Part shown: positions 24,837 to 33,559 of the stretch, in pieces
Numbering within the stretch: the stretch's first letter is position 1
Layout of the letters: each line of letters begins with the position of its first letter
Source: a virus
DNA length: 44,949 nt
Reading direction: 5' to 3' (one strand)
Virus record (IMG/VR): IMGVR_UViG_3300032820_000021
Span: 1 to 44,949 of that record
The notes under the pieces: model-generated
Told to the model about the DNA's origin: nothing
Database searches by the model: none
The model's input: only the letters and a program-made list of their open reading frames with translations
Made by a program: the position numbers and the translations under genes

Positions 24837-25438
24837 AGGATGAATTAAATTCGTCTTTAAAAGGGTATATGGCTCCTCAAAGAGAGGGCGTGTTCTACCC
24901 ATCTGCTTTAGGTAATCCTTGCGATAGATTCCTTTATTTTGCTTATACTGGACAGTTAAAAGGACAACCCCTTGATCCTACATTACGAAGAATTTTTGAT
25001 ACTGGTAATGCTTTAGAAGAACGGCTTGAAAAATATTTTACAGATATGGGAATTTATATAGACAGAGAAATTCCTGTTAAATTAGAAAATCCGTCTATAT
25101 CAGGACGTATAGACTTTTTAGTTGAACATGATGTCTATGGAGTTCTTCCTATAGAAAGCAAGACAATTAATTCATCAGGTTTTGGAAAACTAAAAAAGCC
25201 TAAAGATGAACACACTATTCAATTACAAATTTATTTAAATCTTGGGCAGTATCCAATGGGTACAGTTTTTTATGAAAATAAAAATGATCAGAAAATTAAA
25301 ACCTTTCTTGTTGAGCAGGATGATAAAGAATGGGATAAGATTTTAACTAGATGTTTTAAAATAATGGATATGTCGGCTAGAGATGTTCCAGAAAAATGTT
25401 CGGGGCCACCGTGGTGTGGATGTAGGAGTGTTGAATGA
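24758..25438 (+). CDS. Cas4/AddB-like PD-(D/E)XK exonuclease with Fe-S cysteines
   Basis: A 226-aa nuclease. The Cys pattern is one N-terminal Cys (Cys55 in GNPCDRFLYF) and three near the end (Cys214, Cys220, Cys222 in KCSGPPWCGC), which is the iron-sulphur arrangement of Cas4, AddB and related exonucleases. The catalytic core has Glu88, Asp119 (GRIDFLV), Glu133-x-Lys135 (PIESKT) and the QLQIYL helix (motif with Gln155/157). It begins 79 bp inside the Vsr-like gene, read in another frame, with GGAGACAGT upstream. Likely role: DNA end resection together with the RecA-like protein. No CRISPR array is nearby, so a recombination role is more likely than adaptation. Confidence 0.85.
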   Translation: MAGIKQIGGTPKPRKQRTESQKDRWLEDELNSSLKGYMAPQREGVFYPSALGNPCDRFLYFAYTGQLKGQPLDPTLRRIFDTGNALEERLEKYFTDMGIYIDREIPVKLENPSISGRIDFLVEHDVYGVLPIESKTINSSGFGKLKKPKDEHTIQLQIYLNLGQYPMGTVFYENKNDQKIKTFLVEQDDKEWDKILTRCFKIMDMSARDVPEKCSGPPWCGCRSVE

Positions 25439-26151
25439 TTGAAAGAGTTACTATAACAGGAGCCGATAATTCGGTTCACCCAAAAGAACTTGTGGGATTA
25501 AGTACAGTATATCCATTCGTTGAATGGGGAATTTTACTGCCTCAATCAGAAGCTACTGGACTATATAGATTTCCAACTAAACAATGGATTTTAGATTTAT
25601 TACATTTATGTACAGAACTAGATGGTGGAGATGTTTATTCTAGTATTAAATTATCTGCCCATATATGTCCTCCATATTCCACAGACATAATTCAGACGGG
25701 AGATATAGATAATGTTTTAGAGGATTTAGATATAGACTTATCTAGTTTCGGACGTATACAACTTAATGTTCATGGTATTCCTTTATCTTCATATTGTTCT
25801 CAATTTGTAGATTGGTGTAAGAATAGTCCACAAGAAATTATTTTACAGGCAGATGGAGTAAATGATTGGATTGCACGAGGCATTCCAAATACCTCAGTTT
25901 TATATGACACTTCTAGCGGTGCAGGAATTTTTCCTGACCAATGGCCTAATCACACTCAATCAGAAAAGTTTTTTGGGTATGCTGGGGGTTTAAATATAGA
26001 TACTTTACCTTCAGCTATACAAGAATGGACAAACAAAGGAATTTCTAAACCTTTTTGGATTGATTTAGAAACAGGAGTTCGTAGGGAAGGTTTATTTAAT
26101 GTCTCTAAAACTCAAGAAATATTAGATTATACGAGATCATATATAGGATAA
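25435..26151 (+). CDS. TrpF-like TIM-barrel protein
   Basis: A 238-aa protein with an (alpha/beta)8 feel and the phosphoribosylanthranilate isomerase-like ending: FFGYAGGLNIDTLPSAIQEW (strand-glycine loop) and FWIDLETGVRREGLFNVSKT, comparable to the phosphate-binding GGL and the D-x-S/E-S/T-G-V-E motif of TrpF. The N-terminus is VTITGADNSVHPKELVGLST. TrpF isomerises phosphoribosylanthranilate in tryptophan synthesis, but no other trp gene is present, and the usual N-terminal catalytic Cys (K-I-C-G) appears to be TITGAD here, so a different sugar or nucleotide substrate is likely. It starts in an ATGA overlap inside the recombination operon. Confidence 0.6.
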   Translation: MIERVTITGADNSVHPKELVGLSTVYPFVEWGILLPQSEATGLYRFPTKQWILDLLHLCTELDGGDVYSSIKLSAHICPPYSTDIIQTGDIDNVLEDLDIDLSSFGRIQLNVHGIPLSSYCSQFVDWCKNSPQEIILQADGVNDWIARGIPNTSVLYDTSSGAGIFPDQWPNHTQSEKFFGYAGGLNIDTLPSAIQEWTNKGISKPFWIDLETGVRREGLFNVSKTQEILDYTRSYIG

Positions 26152-26155
26152 TAAT

Positions 26156-26662
26156 ATGCAAGAACGAGATACAAAATGGACTCCAATGAAAGCTTTAGGA
26201 AAGTCCCAAAAAGAAGTAGCGGATTGGGGGATACCTCCCTTTGAACCCGACTTATCAGAAAAAACTGATTTAGAATTCTCTAATTTAATGAATTATGATA
26301 ATCGACAATTAGAAGAATTTTTAACTATGTTTGGTGGCTATAAAGCTTATTTGGAAACTAAGGTCGCAGATGTGGATGCAAAACTATCAGCCCATGAAGC
26401 TGCTTTTAATGAAAGCTATTCTAAAGCATTGTGGAATTTAGCGTCAGAGTACCAAGAAAGCGGTTCTCGTAAACCAACTAAAGAGGAATTACGAGGGGCT
26501 ATTTTTACTAGGTATCCTGCTCTGCAAGAATTACGAAGAGATGTAATTGATTTAGATACATTAAAACGTCAGACTTCTGGACTTTTGAATACTTACACAA
26601 CTGCGTATAATACAGTAAGTAGGGTAGTTGCCCTAAGAACATACGGAGGTCAGTTGACATGA
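26156..26662 (+). CDS. Helical protein, unknown
   Basis: A 168-aa protein, helical nearly throughout, with coiled-coil-like stretches (NRQLEEFLTMFGGYKAYLET, VDAKLSAHEAAFNESYSKAL) and a C-terminal helix ending in RTYGGQLT. The N-terminal 35 residues are Pro/Asp-rich and loop-like. Its stop overlaps the next start (ATGA). It lies in the recombination operon, just before the small membrane gene and RuvC-like resolvase, and could be a recombination mediator or structural helper. No family recognised. Confidence 0.6.
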   Translation: MQERDTKWTPMKALGKSQKEVADWGIPPFEPDLSEKTDLEFSNLMNYDNRQLEEFLTMFGGYKAYLETKVADVDAKLSAHEAAFNESYSKALWNLASEYQESGSRKPTKEELRGAIFTRYPALQELRRDVIDLDTLKRQTSGLLNTYTTAYNTVSRVVALRTYGGQLT

Positions 26663-26850
26663 GTAAAAAAGGAAATTACATTATCGGAGGAGCAGTAGTT
26701 GGCATAGCAGCGACAGCCGCCCTGTCTGCGTGGATAATTAAAAGATATTATCCTGAGATGACCCCTTGGACTAATGATGCGGAACCTATTCCATATCCCC
26801 CATTGGATAAAGTTGAAAATAAAAAATGGGCGAAAAAATACGCTAATTAA
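26659..26850 (+). CDS. Small single-pass membrane protein
   Basis: A 63-aa protein with one transmembrane segment (about residues 7-28, YIIGGAVVGIAATAALSAWI) followed by basic residues and a Pro-rich, tryptophan-containing tail. It starts in an ATGA overlap with the gene before and ends directly before the RuvC-like start. Whether it is a membrane anchor for replication proteins or a lysis-related protein cannot be told. Confidence 0.55.
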   Translation: MSKKGNYIIGGAVVGIAATAALSAWIIKRYYPEMTPWTNDAEPIPYPPLDKVENKKWAKKYAN

Positions 26851-27318
26851 ATGTATTTAGGAATAGATTGTTCCACTAAAGCGATCCACGGCGTAGTTGT
26901 TGATGACCAAGAAAATATTATTGATCAATTTAAATGGGCGAGTTCTGAAAAAGATTTCGTGGATAGATTCCCCGAAATTCTTGAAAAATTTCGTAATGAT
27001 TTGAGTATAATTAATAATACAGATATGGCAACCGTAGAAGCGGCGATTTATATACAAAATCCTCGTACTACCTTATCAATAGCCTACGTTGTAGGATCGG
27101 TTTGGAGTTCCCTATCTTCCGTTGAAATCTGTACAGAATTAGTAGATAATCGAAGGTGGAAAAAAGATATTTTAGGTAAAGGAAATGCTAAGAAACCCGA
27201 TATAAAGCAGTTCGCTGTAGATAAGTGGGGTGATGTTTTTAAAGAACAAGACTTCGCTGATGCAGCATGTATAGCTTTATGGGGAAAAAGGAGTAAAGAT
27301 GTCAGTAAAGAAAATTAG
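26851..27318 (+). CDS. RuvC-like Holliday junction resolvase
   Basis: A 155-aa RNase H-fold nuclease. Asp6 in LGIDCSTK, Glu63 in TVEAAIYIQNP and the C-terminal Asp134/Asp137 in QDFADAACIAL give the D-E-D-D type metal site of RuvC, and KKPDIKQFAVDKWG precedes the final helix as in the family. It starts directly after the stop of the membrane gene (no gap). Role: resolving branched DNA before packaging, which fits the terminase genes that follow. Length is close to that of E. coli RuvC (173 aa). Confidence 0.85.
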   Translation: MYLGIDCSTKAIHGVVVDDQENIIDQFKWASSEKDFVDRFPEILEKFRNDLSIINNTDMATVEAAIYIQNPRTTLSIAYVVGSVWSSLSSVEICTELVDNRRWKKDILGKGNAKKPDIKQFAVDKWGDVFKEQDFADAACIALWGKRSKDVSKEN

Positions 27319-27808
27319 CCCAGAAATACAGGTTTCGTTTAATCAAAAAGCGGAAAAACCAAAAAGAGAGTATGCAGATAAATTCTCAGAAGAAGTTCCT
27401 GATATAGATGCAATTAAGGAAAAGTATGGTGCAGTTGTTTGGTGTGACTACACCGACTGTCTCTATAATAAAAAGGTTGCAGATGAAGAAGGACTTCAGA
27501 GAACTACGGGTACATTACTTAGGAATAGAACTTATAATCCTATTAGTGAACAAGAAAATATCTGGACAAATCTTTGTGTTAGGGGTGAAATAGCTATTAA
27601 GTATACTAAAGTACTAAGTAATAAAACTAGTACTGCACAACATGTACCATCATGTTTTTGTCCTGCCCAAAGGAAATCCGGGCATGTAGACTTTATGAAT
27701 TTGTTACAACCAGATGGTAGTGCGTTAGGTGGAAATATAGATTCGCAACATCCTTCTGATGCTGGTTATGGGGGATTAGATAGCGGGAATATATATGAAG
27801 GTAGGTAA
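27299..27808 (+). CDS. Cysteine-rich protein, unknown
   Basis: A 169-aa protein with an AAGGAG ribosome binding site, overlapping the RuvC-like gene by 20 bp. Middle cysteines are spaced as C-x4-C-x2-N (VWCDYTDCLYNKK), a single Cys in NLCVRGEIAI and C-x-C in SCFCPAQ. This resembles the small DUF1540-like metal-binding pattern (C-x4-C-x-x-N ... C ... I), but the match is partial. The C-terminus is Gly/Ser/Asp-rich. It lies just before the terminase small subunit, so a packaging-linked role is possible. Confidence 0.55.
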   Translation: MSVKKISPEIQVSFNQKAEKPKREYADKFSEEVPDIDAIKEKYGAVVWCDYTDCLYNKKVADEEGLQRTTGTLLRNRTYNPISEQENIWTNLCVRGEIAIKYTKVLSNKTSTAQHVPSCFCPAQRKSGHVDFMNLLQPDGSALGGNIDSQHPSDAGYGGLDSGNIYEGR

Positions 27809-27810
27809 TT

Positions 27811-28308
27811 ATGCCAAAGACAATACCAGTAGAAGTAAAAGAACGAGCATTTGAACTTTACTTATCAGGAGATAACACAGTTCCTGAAATTGTAAATATA
27901 TTAGATGGAGAGTTTGATGTTAAAGTTAAGGCTCCAACTATATATGCATGGACTAAGCAAGAAGATTGGGTAGGGCAACGAGCGTTAGCAAGAACAAGGG
28001 GTATAGAATCCCTTTCAGAAAATGAGAGTCAACGCTTTGCTAGACTACAAACTGAACAGTTAGATACATATGAACAGATTTCTGCCAAGGCATATAGAGA
28101 GTTAAAAGGTTTAACTTTTGATAATGCCCTTGCAGCAGTACGAGCCATAGATACAGGTATTCGTGGGCAGAGGGATGTGATGGAAGGGATGATTAACCTT
28201 CAATTCGTTCAAGATATCTTAGGAGTCTTGGTCGAAGAAATTAACGATAAGGATACCCTTAATCGTATTGCGGTAAGATTAAAAACTTTAATACAGAGTC
28301 AGGAATAA
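27811..28308 (+). CDS. terS: Terminase small subunit
   Basis: A 165-aa protein. The N-terminal region is a helix-turn-helix (ERAFELYLSGDNTVPEIVNI, then APTIYAWTKQEDW), as in DNA-recognising small terminases. A helical oligomerisation region follows (RFARLQTEQLDTYEQISAKA; LAAVRAIDTGIRGQRDVMEG), then a C-terminal helix. It ends directly before the large subunit start. It would recognise the packaging site and load the large subunit. Confidence 0.8.
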   Translation: MPKTIPVEVKERAFELYLSGDNTVPEIVNILDGEFDVKVKAPTIYAWTKQEDWVGQRALARTRGIESLSENESQRFARLQTEQLDTYEQISAKAYRELKGLTFDNALAAVRAIDTGIRGQRDVMEGMINLQFVQDILGVLVEEINDKDTLNRIAVRLKTLIQSQE

Positions 28309-29976
28309 ATGGCAGAAGAAATAACAACTATTAGAAATGCACTATCAACATTAGCAGACGGATTAACGGAGCAAGAAAAATACGAGGTCGGGTCGTTTCG
28401 TAATTTCGTTCAGAACATTTGGTGCTATGGTTATGATAATCCAGAGTATTTTAACGCTTGGCATGTTTCAGTTATTACTGAAGATGTTGAAGAATGTATG
28501 GAACTCGGTTTAAATTATTGTGCTATTCTTCCTAGATTTCATTTTAAGTCTACTGTATTAGGTCATGCCTTTAGTGTATGGAGATTATTAACTGCCCCAC
28601 GAGATTGCTCTGTGCTTTATTTATCATATGCCGATCATATGGCTAGATACCATATTGCTGAAATAAATAAAACAATTAATAGAAATCCTATGATGGCGGG
28701 GATGCTAGAAAATAGAAATCCAAAAGCAGATTTCTCGGCTAGATTTTATAGAAATAACCAACCAATGGAAATTACACATGGTGGTCTTTTTTCATTTAAA
28801 AGAGGTATGCATGTTAATGGAGCCTTGATAGCAGATGACGTTATGCGTGATCCAGAAAATCCATTAAACATTACTCAGCTTACTAAAGTTGAGGATCATT
28901 TTATGACGGAATCATTGTTTATTCCGTTAAAAGGTGTACCTGTTATAGTACTAGGAACACCTATGTTACCCGGTGATTTATTACATAAATTACAAGAAGA
29001 TACTCGTTTTAAAACTAGAGTTCTTCCCGCACTAGACCCAGCCCCTGATCGAAGGGTGCTGATGCCAGAACTATATACTGAGGAGTGGTTACTAGAACAA
29101 CAGAAAGCACGACCTAAATCATTTGCTTCTGAGTTTATGTTAACGCCTCACTTTGCAACGGAAGCTTATTTTGATGAAGATGACATATCTAAATGTGAAA
29201 ATTCTTCATTAATTAACTATCCGTCTGCTAAACCATTTACAAACATCGAATCAGGTGATCAATTATTTGGGGGGTTTGACGTAGGTAAAAAACGTCACCC
29301 GTCCCATTTAGTAATTTTTAAAAAATCAGGAGAACGAATAGAACAAATTCACTCATCCTTTTTGGATGGCTGGTCGTACTCAGATCAAATTGTTTTCCTT
29401 AATGAAGTAGCTGAGAACTTTGAATTAACTATGGGTTTTATTGATAATACCCGTGGAGAATTAGAAGATAGAGGTTTGGATGCTAGATGGCATTCAATGA
29501 TTTTTTCACGTAAAAGTAAAAATACTATGGCACATGTTTTTGAAGAATTTGTGCATGGAGGTAATTTACACTTATTAGAAGATGAGCGACAGAAACAACA
29601 GATTTTGTCAGTTAGTAATGAACTGAAAGCCCCTGAGACTCCTACAGGTCATGGCGATGCTTTTTTCTCCATAGGAATGGCGTTACAAGCAATCCATGAT
29701 ACAGCATATAAATTTACAGACTTAGGTAGTGCCGTGTCTTGGTTGGATGCGGTATCTCCGGGTGAGACTCCTGAAAGTAGGGCGCAAGCAGTTGACGATC
29801 TGAACATGAAGGATTATACTAAAGAAAAGGTGTTTGGAAAGTTACAGATGGAACCAGCTAATGAGCATTCCATAGCGACAGAAGCCCCTAATCCAAAATG
29901 TCGAGAAGCCGTTTGCAACTCGTCTTTTTGGGTTCCAGAAAATAAATTATGCATTTACTGTGGTGCAAGAGGATAA
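28309..29976 (+). CDS. terL: Terminase large subunit
   Basis: A 555-aa packaging motor. The Walker A is the classic-style PRFHFKST (75-82), with Walker B LIADD (Asp176-Asp177) in GALIADDVMRDPENP. The RNase H-type nuclease shows GGFDVGKKRHPSH (Asp324) and MGFIDNTRGELED (Asp379). The last 25 residues hold a zinc-ribbon-like tail: Cys531-x4-Cys536 and Cys548-x2-Cys551 (NKLCIYCGARG). That tail is not part of the standard fold. It cuts concatemeric DNA and pumps it into the procapsid through the portal (34497). Confidence 0.93.
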   Translation: MAEEITTIRNALSTLADGLTEQEKYEVGSFRNFVQNIWCYGYDNPEYFNAWHVSVITEDVEECMELGLNYCAILPRFHFKSTVLGHAFSVWRLLTAPRDCSVLYLSYADHMARYHIAEINKTINRNPMMAGMLENRNPKADFSARFYRNNQPMEITHGGLFSFKRGMHVNGALIADDVMRDPENPLNITQLTKVEDHFMTESLFIPLKGVPVIVLGTPMLPGDLLHKLQEDTRFKTRVLPALDPAPDRRVLMPELYTEEWLLEQQKARPKSFASEFMLTPHFATEAYFDEDDISKCENSSLINYPSAKPFTNIESGDQLFGGFDVGKKRHPSHLVIFKKSGERIEQIHSSFLDGWSYSDQIVFLNEVAENFELTMGFIDNTRGELEDRGLDARWHSMIFSRKSKNTMAHVFEEFVHGGNLHLLEDERQKQQILSVSNELKAPETPTGHGDAFFSIGMALQAIHDTAYKFTDLGSAVSWLDAVSPGETPESRAQAVDDLNMKDYTKEKVFGKLQMEPANEHSIATEAPNPKCREAVCNSSFWVPENKLCIYCGARG

Positions 29977-29994
29977 ACTTTTAGGAGAAATATA

Positions 29995-31821
29995 ATGACA
30001 ACATTAACAAAACAAGCTGAATTTGTCGCATCCAAGCGATATTATCAAAAAAATTCTGACGGAGAAGTCATAGAAAATGGTGACTCTCTATTTAAACGTG
30101 TAGCCACAGCTATTGCAAGTGTAGAAACTATACACTATGGGGCTATACCAATTCAGTCTGACCTAGTTGCATTAGAGTTTGAAGAAATTATGGCTAGTTT
30201 AGAATTTATACCCAACTCTCCCACATTAATGAACGCAGGAACTGAGCAAGGTACACTATCTGCGTGTTTCGTTTTACCTTTAGAAGATAGTATGGAAGGT
30301 ATTATGAAGGCAGCTACTGATACTGCTATGGTTCAAAAGTTTGGTGGTGGGACAGGATTTTCGTTATCAAAAATACGACCTAAAGGGGATCGTATTAAAA
30401 CAACTCATGGAATTGCCTGTGGCCCTATCGAGGTGTTAAAAACGCTGTCACGAGTTTCTTCTATGATAACACAAGGAGGAAAACGTGATGGGGCTAATAT
30501 GGCTGTTATGGACGTTACACATCCTGATATTATGGACTTTATACGATGCAAGTATGTGGAAGGTGACATACATAATTTTAATATCAGCGTGGCTTGCGAC
30601 TCTAACTGGATTAAGAAAGCGGAAGCGAGGGTAGAGTATGATTTAATCAATCCTACTAATCGACAGGTGGTTGGTTCACTAAATGCGGGAGAAGTACTGG
30701 ATGAAATTATTCAAGGTGCTTGGAGAAACGGTGAACCCGGTATGATATTTATTGATAGGGTAAATAAAGATAACCGAGTTATTAATAGATATGGTGAAAT
30801 GATTGCTACAAATCCTTGTGGTGAACAACCCCTGTTAGGAAATGAATCATGTAACTTAGGTTCCATTAATTTAGCAAAATTTATTCTGGACGTACCTCTA
30901 AATAGTTGGAGTGAACGTGTAGATTGGACACGTTTAGAATACGTAACACGACTTGCTGTACGTTTTTTGGATAACGTAATTGATGCTAATGAGTACGCAA
31001 CTCCTGAAATAGAAAGAATGACAAAAGCAACTAGAAAAATTGGTCTGGGTGTAATGGGTTTTGCTGATGCTTTAGTTAAATTAAACATCCCATATAATTA
31101 TGAAGAAGGTCAAGATGTTGGGACAATAATGATGAGTTTCATTCGTGAATGGGCGGATGACGAATCTAGAAAATTAGCTATTATGCGTGGGCCTTTTCCT
31201 GCGTGGTCAGATAGTGATTATGAAAATCCTATAAGAAACGCTTGTAGAACTACTGTTGCGCCCACAGGTACAATTTCAATGTTAGCAAATTGCTCTAGTG
31301 GAATAGAACCACTATTTGCTTTAGCATGGACGAAACAAAATATTCTAGAAGGTGAATCCCTTACATATGTAAATGAGTTATTTGAGGCTGATGCCAAAGA
31401 AAACGGTTTTTATTCGGAAGAGTTAATGGAGTATCTAGCTAATGGAGGTTCTTTACAAGATAGAGAGGAAGTTCCAAGTTGGGCTAAAGAACTTTATCGA
31501 ACAGCCCCAGAAATTGCTCCCGAAGATCATGTAAAGATGCAAGCAAGTTTTCAACCTTATGTTGATTCAGGAATTTCTAAAACTATAAATTTCGCTAATG
31601 ATGCAACTATAGAAGATGTTAAAGCAGCTTATTTAAATGCTCATGAATTAGGGTGTAAAGGAATTACTGTTTATAGGGCAGGAAGTCGAGAAAAAGAAGT
31701 CTTAGTTAAGGGAACGCAAGAAGCCGAAACATTCGATTGCTGTGATAATCCCAACATAATTTATGAATCTGGTTGTCACAAGTGCTTAACGTGTGATTGG
31801 AGTGCGTGTGAAATTGCTTAG
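29995..31821 (+). CDS. nrdJ: Class II (B12-dependent) ribonucleotide reductase
   Basis: A 608-aa reductase of the adenosylcobalamin type: one polypeptide, no NrdB-like radical subunit gene nearby. NSPTLMNAG and LSACFVLPLEDS (Cys91) start the barrel; NPCGEQPLLGNESCNLGSINL has the radical Cys275 and the partner Cys286; APTGTISML is the late barrel motif. The C-terminal tail has a Cys-rich redox segment (Cys594, 597, 600 and 605 in GCHKCLTCDWSACEIA) that in this family receives electrons from thioredoxin or glutaredoxin. It makes deoxyribonucleotides for phage DNA. The predicted selenoprotein redoxin at 33791 is a natural reductant. Confidence 0.93.
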   Translation: MTTLTKQAEFVASKRYYQKNSDGEVIENGDSLFKRVATAIASVETIHYGAIPIQSDLVALEFEEIMASLEFIPNSPTLMNAGTEQGTLSACFVLPLEDSMEGIMKAATDTAMVQKFGGGTGFSLSKIRPKGDRIKTTHGIACGPIEVLKTLSRVSSMITQGGKRDGANMAVMDVTHPDIMDFIRCKYVEGDIHNFNISVACDSNWIKKAEARVEYDLINPTNRQVVGSLNAGEVLDEIIQGAWRNGEPGMIFIDRVNKDNRVINRYGEMIATNPCGEQPLLGNESCNLGSINLAKFILDVPLNSWSERVDWTRLEYVTRLAVRFLDNVIDANEYATPEIERMTKATRKIGLGVMGFADALVKLNIPYNYEEGQDVGTIMMSFIREWADDESRKLAIMRGPFPAWSDSDYENPIRNACRTTVAPTGTISMLANCSSGIEPLFALAWTKQNILEGESLTYVNELFEADAKENGFYSEELMEYLANGGSLQDREEVPSWAKELYRTAPEIAPEDHVKMQASFQPYVDSGISKTINFANDATIEDVKAAYLNAHELGCKGITVYRAGSREKEVLVKGTQEAETFDCCDNPNIIYESGCHKCLTCDWSACEIA

Positions 31822-31828
31822 AAATTAG

Positions 31829-31834
31829 TATAAT
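31829..31834 (+). promoter_or_regulatory. Promoter -10 box (TTAGTATAATAA)
   Basis: TATAAT in the ATTAGTATAATAA context lies 14 bp before the start of the next gene. The -35 region 17 nt upstream (GTGTGA) matches the consensus poorly, so this may be an extended -10 or a weak promoter. Confidence 0.45.
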
Positions 31835-31848
31835 AAGGAAGAAGGTCT

Positions 31849-32121
31849 ATGAATAGACTAGAAAAAGCTATTAAATATATGGAAGATGCTGAATTATCTT
31901 TAGTATTATTAGGTAGTGATGAAGAGCAAATGGATTTTGCAGATGCTTTTGTAGGAGTAATAGATGATTCTATTGCTGTTTATGAAAGAGATAAAGTAAT
32001 TGAAGTATTTATGAATCGGGATGGGATGAGCGACATTGAAGCTGTAGAATGGTTTGATTACAACGTACAAGGAGCATACATAGGTGAACAAACTCCTTTG
32101 TACATTCAGACAGACTTTTAG
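31849..32121 (+). CDS. Small acidic protein, unknown
   Basis: A 90-aa protein. It is strongly acidic and helical, with a central DDSIAVYERDKVIEVFMNRD segment and a second helix (MSDIEAVEWFDYNVQGAY). It follows a TATAAT promoter and an AAGGAAG ribosome binding site, so it may be the first gene of the membrane/redox segment. Small acidic proteins of this kind occur in many phages; none is recognised here. Confidence 0.6.
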   Translation: MNRLEKAIKYMEDAELSLVLLGSDEEQMDFADAFVGVIDDSIAVYERDKVIEVFMNRDGMSDIEAVEWFDYNVQGAYIGEQTPLYIQTDF

Positions 32122-32135
32122 TCAGAGGTGTTTAA

Positions 32136-33548
32136 ATGTTTAAAAGAATTCTTGAAAAGGTTACTATGCCTAAGATTACTTTACCTACGGTAAAATTTAG
32201 TTTGCCTAGTGTAAAAGTACCTACAATAACTATACCTATTAAGAAAATAGTTACTGTATTAGGGATAATCAATACTTCAATTTTAATTACAATAGGTGGT
32301 TTGGGGTTATTTGTTTCGTATATAAACCCAATTCCTTGGATCACTCCGTACATTCAATTTTCAGTAGCTAATCAGCTATTTGAATATGTTCAATATTTAC
32401 AAGCAAATTCTATGTATACAATTGGAGCCTCTTCAGGTTTAATTGTGTTCGGATTATTGCTTCATGTAGCGAACTTTAAATCGTGGTGGAAAGTAATAAA
32501 AGCCACCCCAATGGCAATTGTTCGATCCCCACTTAACGCATATAGAAAAACGGTTATTTGGAGAAATTGGATTCTTGCAAAAATCAATTATTTAAATGAA
32601 GAATCTGCCAAATGGAAAACATTTTTTAAAGTTGCCATGTCTCCATACTCTTTACTTAGAGCGATGGGATTCAGTCCTCAAATGGCGGTAGGTTTATTAG
32701 CGGTTGGTTCTACAGCTGCGGGTGGTGTCGCAGTCAATGAAACAATATTAGCTGAACGATCCTTTACAAACGGGGATAGCGGTATTTATGCTGCCCCTGC
32801 TCAACAACCGTCTGCTACCCTTGAGCAATCAATGGCGTGGAGAAAAGACAATAAAGAGGACAATACATTACGAATAGTTCTTGGTTCTACTCCAGTAAGA
32901 GAAATTAGAATTGAAAATGTATCCGTAGGAACTGTATATAACGGTTCAGCAATACCTTCATCAGCATACACACCTACTGGTGGTACTGCGGCTTCGGCTA
33001 CAGCAGTATTGATTGGTGGAGTTGATGTCCAAGGAGAAAACACAACTGATACGGTTCTAGAAATCGGTGAATTAATAATTGAAAAATCCCGCTGTACTAT
33101 GATGTATTTTGATAATATCGAGGCTCATACCATAAAAGTTATTGGAAATGCTTCGGACGGTCAAAGTATTAACACTACACCGGGAACCTCACGAATGCGG
33201 GCAATAGGGGGTGGACACCATCAAGCAGAAGCAATGATAACCTCTGGCGGATCATATGACAGAATACATATAGATGCTCCCACAAGTAATGTTAATGGGA
33301 AGATAGATAAACTAACCCTTTCAAATTTATATACGGAAGGTGGTGCTTGTGTATTTGATCGAATGAAGGTCGGCACACTTATAGTTGAATTAAACGAAAT
33401 AGGTGGCGGTGGTAATGCGGGTGCTTCGGATGGATTTGCAACAAAAGAATTTAAAATTAATCAAAGTGTAACTTCCGCTAATTGGACAGTAACGGACAAC
33501 GTTGAAGTTGCTATAGGCGCACCTACTCAAACTTTAACTAACGAATAA
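32136..33548 (+). CDS. Membrane-anchored protein with beta-rich C-terminal domain
   Basis: A 470-aa protein of unfamiliar architecture. The N-terminus holds short Pro-spaced repeats (ITLPTVKFSLPSVKVPTIT). Three likely membrane segments lie at about residues 37-62, 93-112 and 183-203. The C-terminal part (about 240-470) is Gly/Thr-rich and strand-rich (IGELIIEKS, FDNIEAHTIKVIGN, IDKLTLSNLYTEGG, VGTLIVELNEIGGG) with a beta-helix or stacked beta-sheet look. Such a combination (membrane part plus tail-fibre-like outer part) could be a virion protein inserted in the host membrane or a protein displayed on the infected cell. No known family was recognised. It lies between the reductase and the redoxin gene. 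Confidence 0.6.
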   Translation: MFKRILEKVTMPKITLPTVKFSLPSVKVPTITIPIKKIVTVLGIINTSILITIGGLGLFVSYINPIPWITPYIQFSVANQLFEYVQYLQANSMYTIGASSGLIVFGLLLHVANFKSWWKVIKATPMAIVRSPLNAYRKTVIWRNWILAKINYLNEESAKWKTFFKVAMSPYSLLRAMGFSPQMAVGLLAVGSTAAGGVAVNETILAERSFTNGDSGIYAAPAQQPSATLEQSMAWRKDNKEDNTLRIVLGSTPVREIRIENVSVGTVYNGSAIPSSAYTPTGGTAASATAVLIGGVDVQGENTTDTVLEIGELIIEKSRCTMMYFDNIEAHTIKVIGNASDGQSINTTPGTSRMRAIGGGHHQAEAMITSGGSYDRIHIDAPTSNVNGKIDKLTLSNLYTEGGACVFDRMKVGTLIVELNEIGGGGNAGASDGFATKEFKINQSVTSANWTVTDNVEVAIGAPTQTLTNE

Positions 33549-33559
33549 GGTGTATTACG

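Noticed and set aside
24758-25438. Cas4-like gene as part of a CRISPR system
   Set aside because: No repeat-spacer array or other cas gene is visible; the neighbours are RecA-like, Vsr-like and RuvC-like, which fit phage recombination.
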